Of a stretch of 64,000 bases of DNA, positions 10,704 to 22,674 are shown piece after piece. The stretch comes from Diprion similis. Taxonomy: Eukaryota > Arthropoda > Insecta > Hymenoptera > Diprionidae. The translations under genes were made by a program, and so were the position numbers. The notes under the pieces were generated by a model that saw only the letters and a program-made list of their open reading frames with translations, was not told where the DNA came from and did not search any database. Each line of letters starts with the position of its first letter. The first letter of the stretch is position 1. The DNA lies in assembly GCF_021155765.1 (NCBI RefSeq), contig NC_060116.1:16184584-16248583 (forward strand), given 5' to 3'.

Positions 10704-13566
10704 ATGAACATGAAATCGAGTCAGAAGAGTTCTGGTGAGTTGTACTGTTATCAAAAATTGACTGCATGCTTGGAATTTGGTCGCGATTGTTTTCATCTGG
10801 TTTTCATCAACGACGAAGACAGCTGTCGAAAATTTTTTTTAACCCATTTTATTAGAGATTATTTTCCGACGTAAAAAGGAAACCATTTGCTACAGATCAC
10901 AAGTGCTTACGAACTTTTAATCGTAATCGCATGCGGATATTTAAACAAGGTGGAACGTGATTTAACCGTGCTACAGAAACCGTATGTATATCTAGAATCC
11001 AGCGAAAGGATTTTTGTTTTGAGCTGCCCGTACCAACCGTGCAAATCTAATTCGATACGGATCCGTATAATATTCCGTGCATCCGATCGTTGCATTAAAT
11101 TTACATATCTGAATGCATTTTTCATTCTTAGTAAATAATATCCGATATTCTATTTGTGGCTACACGCTTACACGATCTGCAATTTTGCATTTGCCAGAAG
11201 ATTATTTCTGTTCGAAATTAACTCGTTCCTTTTTATTTAATCAACGTAGTGATAATTTATATCGATCTTCGTTTCTCTTGGGGTTAGTTAATTTATTTTT
11301 TTTCGATCGATTGCTGCTGTGCAGACAACTTACTGCGCGTGGAGGACGGGTTAGCATGGCAGAAGAAATCGAAGGATCCGCTATTCGTCTCGGTTTTAAG
11401 CTACGAATCGAGGGTGACGAAATGCTTCAAGTTCTCTTTTATCCTCCTGACTATCGCGCTGGTTGGGATTGTGGCCTATGAACTTCAGCAGACGATTCGA
11501 ACCGAGTACTTGATAACCGACGCCGAAGTCCAGGCGACGGAAATAATTGAGAATACTATTCAAAATGAAACAGATTCAACGAACGACTCGGATCTTCAAA
11601 TCCGAAGCACCGTATCTACAATCGAATCTTTTTCCAAAGAATATTATCACTCGAGCGAAGAATCGAAGGAGGAACAAATTTCAGAAAAAATCGATGCAGA
11701 GACATTCGGCGATTCGGTGGACGAAACGTCCGACTTTTTAAAACAGCTTCAGGAAGATATGAAAAATATCGATCTAGATCAGGTGGAGAGTATCGAACGG
11801 CTCCTCAAGAAAATTGAATCGATTCATAGACAAATGGAAATGGATCAGATTCCTGAAGAAAACGGAAGCATTACCGTCCCAGTTGATGAGAAGATTGAGA
11901 ATCCCGTTGTAGAGTCCAGCGAAGTTTTTACACCAGTGCCGGACGATTGGATGGCAATGTTTCCGGAAATGACGACTCAAGAGCTGGAGAAAATCGTCAA
12001 CGACACCGGAATCGTAACAATATTCGAAGAAAATGACAGCTCCGACGATTATCCCTTCGACGAAGACTCCTACGAAGACTATAACGATTATTACTCGGCG
12101 GAAAAGACCGAAAGTAAAAAAGATATCATTGCGGTGACGAGCGTGCCACCGGAAACCGTGGAAGTGACAGAAGAAGTTATAGATCAGGAAATGGATTCGG
12201 ACTATGTCGAGAGCTCTGAAGATTTTTTCATTACTCATACGGAATCGCCAGCCATCAATTCGACAGATTCGGTTGTACTCGATTGGAAAAATTTTACTGA
12301 TGAGAATCCGAATGAACCAACGGGATCTGAGAATATTGATCAAACAACCGACTCGGGAAGTGATCGGTACGATGGTGACGATTGGATTGCTGACTTCTTC
12401 CGAAGATTGTCGGAAAAACTAAACGACGAGGCTGAGAACTTGAACAGTGATCACATTTTGCTCGACTATAACCACGATGACTATTCTGATTCAGTAGATG
12501 ACGTTGTCAGCGATAGGTGGCTTGGCTATCGTTCTGTACCGTCTTATGGCGAAACGGGTAAGTCAATTTCACTTTTTTTCACTACCGATCTCTACAATTG
12601 TCGATACTCAACGACCCAAGTTCATCTCGTTTATCTGCTTTGCGTCAATCAGTTTTTACTTCTGTGGTATGATTCTGTCTTTATTGGATCGAAAAACAAT
12701 TGATCGTACTAAAACTTACTTCAGAATCTTTTGGTGAGATACAGCGAACCTTGTACGCTGTTCTAAACGAACTTTAAAAAGTCCTATAAACCACTAACAC
12801 TTGATTCTGTCAAATGCCATTTACCAATGCCTGAAATCTACATTTCAAGAAGACGATTCTCTGTTCAATGTTTTAGCGTCATTCGGTGAAAATGAATACG
12901 AAGAAGAGTACGGAGAAGATGACTACGATCCCTACCCAAGCAGTTCTGATTACCATGGATTGAGATGGAGACGGTCCATTCCCACGTCAACAGTAAACGG
13001 TGAGCCAAATATTCTTTCATAACTGTTGCTGAAAAGGAAGGATCAATACTTGGAATGGCCGATATATCGAAATATCAAACATGCGAAAATAAAATAACGA
13101 AAGATTTCGAAAAATTCGTCTTTCGTTATTTTATTTTTGCATGTTTGAAATTGCGATGTATGGGCCATTCCAAATACCATCTCTTCCAAGCTTTGACTCC
13201 CACGCCTGTAGATGTCTTTCAAAGACGATTGTAAGTCTTATGGTGTATTCTTGGTATGTGTCAGATGAAAGACTAGTCGAGTCACATTCATACCTAGAAA
13301 AGTCAGCTAAGCTGATTACCGAAATGCGGAAAACTATCGACGAAGACAACCGCATACTCCACGACCTTGTCTCCGTGGCCTCTGAACCGGCGAAACAAGT
13401 CCTTCAAGCAGAATTACACGACTTTTACAAACGGATGGAAGCCGTCACGACTCACATCGATCGGCTGCACGAACGGTATCTTAGACTTAACGAACTGACC
13501 GACGACTACGTGTCGAAGGAGTTTCCTGAGTCCAAGGAAGTAAACGACGACGGTTATAGATTCTGA
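10704..13566 (+). CDS. Unknown acidic type II membrane protein with C-terminal coiled coil, 4 exons, 562 aa
   Basis: Exons are 10704-10734, 11325-12557, 12877-12999 and 13265-13566. All introns are phase 1 with GTGAGT, GTAAGT and GTGAGC donors. The start follows an in-frame TAG at 10680-10682. Residues 1-44 are basic (QKKSK at 23-27). A membrane segment spans about 45-62 (FKFSFILLTIALVGIVAY), predicting an N-in, C-out protein. The long outer region is very rich in Asp, Glu and Ser, with several N-glycosylation sequons soon after the membrane (NET, NDS) and Tyr/Asp-rich stretches. The last exon (from about residue 464) is different: it looks like an amphipathic coiled coil (YLEKSAKLITEMRKT, then AELHDFYKRMEAVTTHIDRL). 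I do not recognise the family. The N-terminal layout resembles the 244-aa gene upstream, hence a proposed tandem pair. Polyadenylation probably follows the AATAAA at 13916. Confidence 0.8.
13052..13172 (+). repeat. Intronic hairpin with ~55-base arms
   Basis: Within the 265-base third intron of the 562-aa membrane gene, the left arm (about 13052-13104, beginning ggaatggcc) is complementary to the right arm (about 13119-13172, ending ggccattcc) across a 14-base loop at 13105-13118. The innermost ~29 bases pair with one mismatch (aaacatgcgaaaataaaat against attttatttttgcatgttt); the outer half has scattered mismatches. The hairpin occupies almost half of the intron. It may be a miniature inverted-repeat element or a hairpin RNA precursor; the sequence alone cannot decide. 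Confidence 0.8.
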
Positions 13567-13915
13567 AGAACCAAGGCTAAGGATATCCTGGATGAACCGC
13601 GTGAACGACACGCATCGTACCAGTTTCGGTGTAAATAATCATTCACAACGTAATTCGAGTTCAATCGAGTCAAGAACTTTTGGTACTGATTGTAAGTCAG
13701 CTTTGCTGACTGTATGATTTTGGGTTCTGTTTCCATCCGACTGAGTTGGTGTTTAAATGATTGGGCGGATACTGCACTGAAAGTTTTTGCCAACTTTCTG
13801 TTGTTTAATTTATGTCTACTTTATGTTTATGCGTAATATGTACCTAAGTGTTAAGTTAAAAATAACGTTAAGCACATTCTATCGAGCAAAGGTGTATACG
13901 ATCTACCTAAACGGA

Positions 13916-13921
13916 AATAAA
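13916..13921 (+). terminator. Polyadenylation signal AATAAA for the 562-aa membrane gene
   Basis: This is a canonical hexamer 350 bases after the stop codon at 13566, on the coding strand. It is inferred to be the 3' end signal of the four-exon gene. Confidence 0.5.
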
Positions 13922-16900
13922 AGGTTGACTGAAAACGTAAGAAATTAGATAATTCCGCATTCGTTATAACGTTTGATTTTCGAGTGAAGATAATTTTTCA
14001 TGCCCCTGACCCTTCCTCCTTATTGTGTAAACTTTTTGCCTTACAATCACAAGTGTTGCAGTAATCCTTTTTACGCCTTGTAATTTCAATCTATACGTTT
14101 AAGTAAACAAGAAGCAAGCATAACACAGATTAACATTTTACGAGCTCGCTGCTTATATTTTGGCCTGCATTATCGGACTGTTGTTGACTGAGAAAGGAAG
14201 ATATATCTCGACGTAATACTCATGCATATCAGAGGCGCAAAAGAAAGAGTTCGCAAAGGTCACCCGAGTAATTATTCCGCGTGTACCGTATAATTCAACA
14301 TCAACTCATAATCTATCCGTCAATCCACACATTAAATACCTCGAGCCACATGCACACATTGATCCTCACTTACACGTCGGAGCAGACACGTGTTTCACGC
14401 GTGGATAAAAGCTTGCTGATTTCCCGTATCAGTATGTGCAACATTGGCGGTGATTTTTTAATCACAAGTACGTGGATCATCGTCATCTTGTCCACAAAAT
14501 CGTTAAATTTTTAATGGCATACATCGGTCGCTTGATTCTCAGATGTGGGGAAATTCCATTGGCACTTCTTATCGTCGCAACTCACCGACGTCAACACTCG
14601 AGCGTTAGTGTGTTAGTAATTTTTGCAAATAATCAAGGTAAATTTTCTCCATGTATTCTATGATTTTCCTTTACTTTTTGCGTTATTCTAAATATTACAT
14701 GCATTTTTTCGTCATTTTAATAGGTAATAAAGTGCTTCTAGTCGTGTAAAGTAATTTTCCAGTCTTTTTTTTTTAAATTCACCCCATTTTCACATCATCG
14801 AAATTGTCCATTTTCAATTGATTGAATAACTCAACTATGAGGGCTTATTGTTAAAAGCAATTCTAGCACCAGCTTACGTCAACAAGGTTTTCTGGGTGAA
14901 GTTGGTATTACTCTGCAGTTTGTAGTGCACGTAGTTTACAAGCTGAATATAAACCAGGGCCATTACGGTCTTAGAAATTTACGAGCCCAGTGCTCCCCGG
15001 TACCTCCGACATTTTCGATCACAACGTCTTTGCCTTAATGCCAGAGGGTCGGGTCACTGTCGAACGACACACCAATTAAAATCTGTGGGGGATGGGCGAG
15101 GGTTAAAGGACAGGAGGAGGAGCTAAGTGCAGAATTAACCCTCTCTTATGCTGAAACAAATTGCGGAATTGCGGTTGAGTGGCAAGTAGCAGACAGACAT
15201 CGGTTCGGCACGAAAGGTTAAACGATTTACTACCTTCCTCCGGGTGTTTTACTGCCGGAAAGCCTGTCGCCGATACTTGATACTATTGGTATCTTATCCG
15301 ATGCTTTTCAAGCTTGAGGAGGTTGGTTGAACGAAAATCGATACTTTCTAGTAAATTTATCGCAAGATAATCGTAGATCGAATATTTATTATGTATATTA
15401 TTATAATCGTAAGTTACGAAGATCTCGTCAAAACTACAAAAACAGAATACACTGGAATTTCAAACAACAGTTCAGACGTATCAATGCTTCGAAAATTGTG
15501 AAAAATCTAGTAGGTTCGTTCAATTCCACTCTACGATGATTTATTTTAATCAAAATACTCATTTTTATAAAGTCACTGAGCCACCAATCAAAATTGAACG
15601 AATCTATCAGATTTTTAACCGCCTTGAAGCAATTTGAAACGAAACATCGATGTATAAACTTTCGTTTATAATTCCAGTAAATTAAGTTTTTATACTTTTG
15701 AATAGATCGTCGTAGCTTACTACTCTATAAAAATTCAGCAAACTTTCGGTGCACGAATATCTCGTAATAAAAAATATCACTTTTGGCCAAAAGCCGACGT
15801 TCAAGCCGTGTTCCGGTAAACTCGTCGGGCTTGACGTCATCGTTCGGACTCGACCATCGCCATCGTTTTCCTCTCACCCCTTTGCTTTGCATCAGCAGAG
15901 CTAAATGCCCTGGTGTAGTAACACGTGTATTCGACGACATAGTTCGTGATGCCGGACTCCGTCGTACCGTCGTGACGTAGCCGTTGGCGTGACATAGAGT
16001 TTCATAGGGCGTAGCGGTTGGCCCTATTGTATCGTTATCGGGAATCCGGAATCTCAATAGGTTGAGCTCGATGTTACAGCGGTTGTTATTATACTCAAGG
16101 ATCGATCCTTAACACCTTGGAATATCGCAAAGTGTACGGCGTACGCCTAATTCATTCGGCTGTGGGGCGATTCTTTTTTTTAACCCTCGATATCAACTTG
16201 ATTGATGCTGTTAAACTGAAAAAAAGGAAGAAAAAATCGAGCACAGCACTTTTATTATACATGTAGATAGCGGTCGATATTCTTTGCTCACCTTTCTCTA
16301 ATCGCCGTCAAATAAAGAGAATTCAGTCTCAGCGAAAGCCTTATTGTTAATTGTACACCTATAAGAATTCAAAATCGATACAAGCTCCTCTCTCTTGATG
16401 TGATTTGTCGCTTGAAATGTCCCATATAATCAGAAAACAGCAGTTCGTTCCAAATGATCGAATCACGACTGAAGGTACCTCGATCATGATGCTTCACAAA
16501 TTTTTCAAACGCCAGTCAACTTCTTTTTCCACGATCGGATAAAATTGAATTACACATGTCGTACGAACGAAACGTGATTTCCGACCATGACAAAACGTTC
16601 GTTGACCCTTCTGCCATTATCCTCGTCTTTCCCGTCGTCCTGCAACGTTCTTCTTCGCAAGAAGGAAGAATGGAATCTCCACGAAATCGTACCGGTACGC
16701 AGAGAATTGTATCGGCAAGAGTTTCCGCCGGAAATCAGATCCCTCGGGTCGTTGGCTCGCCTTCTAGTCCTACATTGTGACTACTCGTCGTTTAGGGAAA
16801 AAGGGTGGAAGGGTGGCTTAGCGGCTTCCGTTTCGACCAGATCCTCCTTGCAGTAATCGAAAGTAAGGGAAATGGGGAGGCAGGGGGGGCAGAGGTGCCT

Positions 16901-16978
16901 TGGCCATGTTTCGGGGTTGCGATTCAGGTGCATGGTGGGGTGAAGCTCCTGAGCAAGTGGAGGGGGTGACTGAAGGGC

Positions 16979-17014
16979 ATATAAGGTGGGACGGCTTCTT
17001 GGCGTCACGCAGTC
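16979..17014 (+). promoter_or_regulatory. Possible core promoter (TATA plus initiator-like) of the two-module EB-like gene
   Basis: An ATATAAGG sequence at 16979-16986 is followed about 25-30 bases later by an initiator-like cacgcagtc (17005-17014). This spacing is typical of insect TATA-type promoters. Transcription from here would give a leader of about 350 bases before the ATG at 17360. It is a sequence match only; other TATA-like sites occur in the gene's first intron. Confidence 0.35.
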
Positions 17015-17359
17015 GAGAAATTGCCGAGGTCAACCCGCGAGGAACGAGGAAGGTTCTCCGTAGTTTGCTTGAATATATTTTTGGATTTTTAATAGCTCGC
17101 GTTTAAGATCCTCTGCAGTCCCGCAATTTTGGCATTAGTTGAAGCACAAAGCCGTGTTATTAGTTGGAACGGAATTTTTATAAACAAAAAGTGTTTCCGG
17201 TTCCTGTCTTATTTTATTTTTGTGGTGGTGTTTTTATTTTTCTGGTCATTTCTAAACTTTTTTAATCCAGCGTGACGTTCGACTGGATTTTTCTTTCGTT
17301 CTGTTTCTCAACCGGTCAGCGAGTCGAGCGTGTATTTATACTGAAACAGAACCCACGTC

Positions 17360-20300
17360 ATGAGGGACACAACGCCGATCCAGATTTTAATTCTCCTGCC
17401 GATTCTGGGCCTCATCATGACTCCGACCGTAGATGCTCTCACTACTTTTGGCAAAACCAATCCTCAGAACCAGAATCAAAATCCACCACCACAGCCTACA
17501 CCAGGTAAGATTCTTTGCTAGAATTTATTCTTACATCGAGATTTGACTTTGACGGTTTCACTTCCACCTTCCATTACTCTGATGTGATTTTTTACGATAA
17601 CTTCAATAGAAACCCCATTAAGTGGTCACTCAAATGTGTCGCCTATGAGTTACAGAACTACATACTTTCGCTGTTTAACAAACAATTTTTATCGAAAACA
17701 GATAAATTTGAACAATAATTATGTTCCCTTCAACATTGATTTAAAATTCATTTTCGTGCATGCCAATGGTGGAAAATTTCTACACAAATGTATTCTTTTT
17801 ATTTTCAAATTGGCAGAAAAGATCGAGTGAAAGATTTTCGAAAAAAAAAATTTTCAAAATAAATCAGCATCTACATGAAATACCATCGATCACAACTTGC
17901 TCGAATATAAATAAACTAGCAGCTGATATTAATTTCCCTTATGAAAAGCGCCGGCGACTGACTTGATCGATTAGTGACTCTGTCACATATGAATTTTTCT
18001 CAAATTTCCATGCTAATTATGTAGAACGGAAATTACTGTAAAATAGAGTTACACGATAATAGATAACACATAGCAGCTGAGGTTCAGTAAAATGTGAGAG
18101 TAACGTATACCTAAGCGAGTATATAACTATATACATATATACACACGTACGTATGTAAATAAATAAATGTGACAGGAACTTAATTATTTTTTTTCACCTC
18201 ATCACACTGAGTGAGCTTATATTCTCGGCGGGCGACCTTCCGGTTCAAAAATCTCGCGTGTTGCGATAATAATGATAATAATAATAATAATAACAACAAT
18301 AATTACAGTTATGATGGTGATGATAATAATAATAATGAGAATATCATTACGAAAAAGTGTGTCTCATTCCCTTGAGAATGTAAAGGCAACATGCATAACG
18401 CAGCAACATTTTTCTGCACTTAAAAAAATTACCTGACAAGCATGCAAGGGTGTGTTCTATATATTATGTGTATATATTATTACGTTGGAACGCTAGCCAA
18501 GCGTGTCCTGAATTTCAAAATAAACAACCTACTTAACGAGTGAATTATCGTGAATATAATTTTTCATTTGATAATCAAGTAATCTGCAACTCTCTGGCAG
18601 ACTGATTTCAATGACACTTGTTTTCTGCGGTTATAAATAGACTTTAGCTGATTGGCTGCAGAGTCGGCAGAGCTTTCAACGCAAGTGGGACACGGCGTAT
18701 AGTCCAAGTCGTTTTTAATCGTTAAAAATTTTTCAATCACATTTTTTGATCCACGTTAAGTTGATGGGATGCAATGAAATGGAACAAAGAAAAAAAAACA
18801 CAAATAAATAAAATAAAACGAAAAAAGTCAAGTTTTCGTTTCCATTCTATTCTTCGAAATTGATTCGAAAAGGCAAGGATCGAATCGATGGTGAAGGAAA
18901 TTTTTATTTTCAAGTAAGCTTCAAATCGGTGTATAGTTATACAGGAGGTATGCAGAAAGGTGGAAAAGGAAGTGACGCGACACGAATAGTTACCTGCAGG
19001 CTTGAGTCGAGCAGGTTACTTTGGAATCTATAAAATCGGGGTCGACTTGGAGAGTTTTGGGGCCCGATAACTTAAGCTCGTGGTTGGCGTGACAGTCGAG
19101 CATAAACGACTCGTTCCTCTTCGCTTTAACTTTCTGTAAGCTGAAGCTAATGATTTTTCACGTCGACGATGCAGGCTGCTCACTACTAATTGGCACGCAA
19201 ATCCGAGAACTTAAAAAACTCGGACGAAGTCATCGGTATAAACCGCGATCGGTGCTGTTTGCCGACTGCTGAGCTGCAAGTAGAAAACTTCGCGTTCGGT
19301 CAGCCGCATGGAATAAGGTTGGGTCTAGTCCTTCCTGCAATTCGAAATTTCATTTAAATTTGTTTGTCCTTTCAGTGGAAAGATTTGAAATTAATCGACT
19401 GACAATCAAAATTCTTGGTTATTTAGTTTGATTTACACTGGAAAATTACAATTTCTAATTTTTTCGATGCGAATTCGATGCATTAATTTGAACAAGAATG
19501 ATGAAATGCTCGTTACTCGCTTCTGGAATAGTCGGTGATTGTAAATTTTGTGTAAAACGAAAATAACGTATTTTATCGAAACATCGCTATACTGACGGGA
19601 ATTTAACTTTTTACTTATTACTGCGATATTTGACTCTTGAAACTCGTAGTTTACAAAAATTGTCGGTGCTTTTGACCGTGATGTTGACGAAAAATATTAA
19701 CAATTTTGCAAAACCTTATCAAATTATAATTAATACTAAGCGAATCTGAGCGCGAGCAATTTTTCGGACCAATAAATCTATTTTCAAGCTCTTGATAAGT
19801 ATAACAGCGAAAAATATCGAACATTAACAATAAGTCAAATTCGATTTGGTAGTGAAATCTAAAAGCGTTATAGAAAAATTATACACACACACATGGAGAA
19901 GACGCAGCAGTGAAACCGCAACGTTGGAGACATTTCAATCGAAGTAGAAAAGAACAAAGAATAAAAAATAAATTCAGAACACCATCGTGATTATCGTCAG
20001 ATCGTATAATACACAAGCGTTATACCATACCTCATACCTTATGCGACCTTATCCTTTTTCCCGACGTATTACGCAGGTCTGGTGTATAATAATTTGAGCT
20101 CACGCTAGGCGTTTCACGAAGTTGCGAATATGAAACAGCATAACGAGACTGGGATACATAATTGTTTTAAGCCCAAGAGTTATGCGGTAGCAGATATTTT
20201 TAATTAATTGCCCGACGAGGACGGCGTGATAATTAATTATTTATGCCGCCAAAACGAGCTTCCGATTAGATTTTCGCTTGCTAGAAATTGAAAATTGAAA

Positions 20301-22674
20301 ATTGAATTCGGTTCTTCATTCGATGAGCCTCAATCCTTCCACGTATATCGAGTGAATCTTTTTCACCGGACTTTGAAAGAATTTCGCATTTGAATAATCA
20401 TTTCGCCATCAGGAATAATAAAAGCAGGTTTTTCCTGCAGCGGAAGTCGAACGTTTCCCGCTCTAATGATACGTTTATGAATTTTGTAGAAACTTGAGGG
20501 GAGACTATAGGTACACCCCGTTCTCCAAAGTCGGACTATGTGATACGGCAAGTTCTCAAATAATAATTATAACAACAAGAAAGGTACGTACTGTGCCAAA
20601 CTAGCGTGGCTAGACTTGCCGCGAATCAGTTAATTCTATACCTCCACGACAAAATGTACTATTTATGTGGGTCAAAATGGTTTCAAACCGAGCGTGTCTG
20701 CTTGGCGTAAAAAGTAATAAATAAAAAAAAAAATACGACTGACCCAATCGCACTGCAACCGACCTCTCGTTAATGCTCGGTCACAGACATTTGTTAAAAA
20801 CTTTTTCCAAGATATAATCAATCAGATACAAGCAATAAAATGGGGTCAGCTTTTATTTCCAAGTTCCCATTGTATATTGCAACTAAATTTAAACAAGGTT
20901 AAGTATTACTCTGCGGAGAACTAAGAGATAAGTTTTTAATTTTCAAAATTCTATCAATCTTTTGAAACGTCCTTCAAAGATTTTTCGCAATCTCCGAGCA
21001 GTGCAAATATTCGCAGACGAGTTTTGAGATTCGTATTTATAGACTTTTTTTCCAGTTTTCACCTTTTAATAAACTCGAAACGCTTTATCGAAATCAATGA
21101 TGTCTTTTTTGTTTCAGTTGGAAAATCACGCCTCTGCAAGCTCGAGTCCGATTGCGTGGCGATCCAGAACACAAGTTGCCTTTCGGATCAGCGGGATGGA
21201 CACACTCGCTGTCTTTGCGCAGATTATTCAGCCCCAATCAACGGCGCCTGTACCAACGTATTAAAGCGTAAGATTTTCTCTCTTGAAGCATAAAAATTGC
21301 AGTGAGAACAGGCCAAGATGAAGGTAATCGCGAGAATCGTAGTTTTGGAAAAATTGAATTTTCATCTGGAATTGATCGATCAACGATTATTCGTGATGAA
21401 TATGTTATATAGAATGATTTTTGCAAAATTTAGTCAGTCAATTCCAATTTAGGTTCTAAAATTGTTTACAAACAATTTCAAACTTTGACGTCACTACTTA
21501 ACAGTCATAAAGTTAAACTATTGTGCGCAGTTTAAACGCGAACTAAAAGTTGACGTAGCGGTATAAACGTTATCGCGGTTTGAAAACAGTACTGCTATTT
21601 CTTTGATAATGATTATTGCAAGACGGTAAACGGAATCGGTATAAAAATTACGGTGATATTTTTTTACAACGTCATTTTTTCCAAGTAATTTGCATTCGCA
21701 TTGACTGAAGTTAGTAATAATAATTCGCGATGGTTCAAGGTACAAAGGCTAATAATTGGTGATAAATCATTTGTATTATAGGAATTATATTTATGACTTT
21801 AAAGCAAATTTCCTAAAAAATTCACTCGTGGCAGAGATATTTTTTATATATATATCGTGTATGAAATTTCGTTTAATAAATCCCGTATGCTACAAGCTAC
21901 TAATAAACTGGTGATTTATTTTAGAAATATGAAATATGCCAATCCCAATAATTATTGGGCGATTGTAGAATCGATCGTGCCGAATGAGTTACAAATTCGC
22001 GATTAAGACGCGCCACTATTGTTCTTCAGCATAAATGTAGTTTTATACATTGTATATAACACACAATTTTCGCTGTGCATAATAAGAACTTGAGGCAAGT
22101 TATTCGCGTGCTTATGCCTAATTAATTCTTGCCTCTATTGATTGTAGGCAGAGTAGAAAAAAATACGCGTTTCGTTTACCTGTTTTTTTTTTCTCCAATT
22201 AAATTGAGAAGTTCAAAGATAAAAAATATTTTTCCAGTGGCAAGAACCCCGTGCAACGAGGATTCGGAGTGCATTAAGGGTGCTCACTGCTCCCAAGGAA
22301 ACAGCACGATGCCAGAAAAACGCTGCCTTTGCAAGCTCGGCTACGTCGAAAGCGCCCAGCGTTTGTGTAGCGGTAATTATTAATCAGATCGTTTTTTTTT
22401 TGTCGCACAATTAATTACGTTAACAAAGTGTATAAATTAGTTTGGCAAGGATTTCAGTTTTAGTTTTGAAACTGCACGTTGTTTCTCTAATTATTGCAAA
22501 TTAAAAGGTGCATGGAAACGAATTTTACTTCCTTCCATTTCCTTCCAATTTTTCGACGTAATTTACTCACGCCATTTTTTATGGAAAATTACAGGGAGTT
22601 CACCGGTCCTCAGAATTTCCCTCGCAACGATCCTAGCTGCGGTTACTCTTTCGGGGAAATCGATTTTCCTGTAA
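17360..22674 (+). CDS. Small EB-like cysteine-rich protein, probably GPI-anchored, 4 exons, 169 aa
   Basis: Exons are 17360-17504, 21118-21267, 22238-22372 and 22595-22674, all joined in phase 1 with GTAAGA, GTAAGA and GTAATT donors. Exon 1 encodes a signal peptide (core IQILILLPILGLIM, likely cut near residue 26) and a Gln/Asn/Pro-rich linker. Exons 2 and 3 each encode one six-cysteine module in the same C-x5-C ... C-x-C ... C arrangement as the minus-strand gene at 1051-5627. Exon 4 encodes a short tail: small residues SGSS at about 143-146, then a hydrophobic run (VLRISLATILAAVTL), which is the pattern of a GPI-attachment signal. The protein is therefore predicted to sit on the outer cell surface; its partner is unknown. 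If the weak exon-3 donor is not used, translation stops a few codons later (SGNY then TAA at 22381-22383), giving a soluble form. Exons 1-3 are well supported, exon 4 less so. Confidence 0.7.
17505..21117 (+). other. Intron 1 of the two-module EB-like gene, with internal TATA-like sites
   Basis: This 3.6 kb intron holds ATA/ATAA simple repeats near 18266-18340 and several TATA-like boxes: 18632-18640 (TATAAATAG), 19029-19036 (TATAAAAT) and 19237-19242 (TATAAA). Each is followed by somewhat GC-richer sequence, so alternative promoters are conceivable, but no alternative coding first exon was found. No other gene is visible. Confidence 0.45.
21268..22237 (+). other. Intron 2 of the two-module EB-like gene
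   Basis: A 970-base AT-rich phase-1 intron separates the two cysteine modules. It contains no conserved element or additional cysteine-module exon that I could find. Confidence 0.6.

Larger units (their letters stand above)
13567..17359. other. Intergenic region, no gene recognised
   Basis: The first ~350 bases are probably 3' UTR. The remainder is mixed AT-rich sequence with moderately GC-rich patches at about 15780-15980 and 16600-17040. Open frames in those patches (for example 16587-16856 plus, 15725-16057 minus) show no domain and no good splice context, so they are not called. The right end should hold the promoter and leader of the two-module EB-like gene. Confidence 0.5.

Noticed and set aside
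11774-12343. Long 189-aa open frame on the minus strand
   Set aside because: It is the antisense shadow of the Asp/Ser-rich exon 2 of the 562-aa gene; its Phe/His/Arg-rich composition mirrors GA-rich coding sequence.
15725-16057. 110-aa minus-strand frame in a GC-richer patch
   Set aside because: No recognisable motif or splice partners; it may be a regulatory or untranslated segment.
16587-16856. 89-aa plus-strand frame with a plausible-looking protein stretch (EEWNLHEIVPVRREL)
   Set aside because: The composition is interesting, but there is no homology I can name, no consensus splice context, and it ends just before the presumed promoter of the EB-like gene. It could be a decayed exon; not callable.
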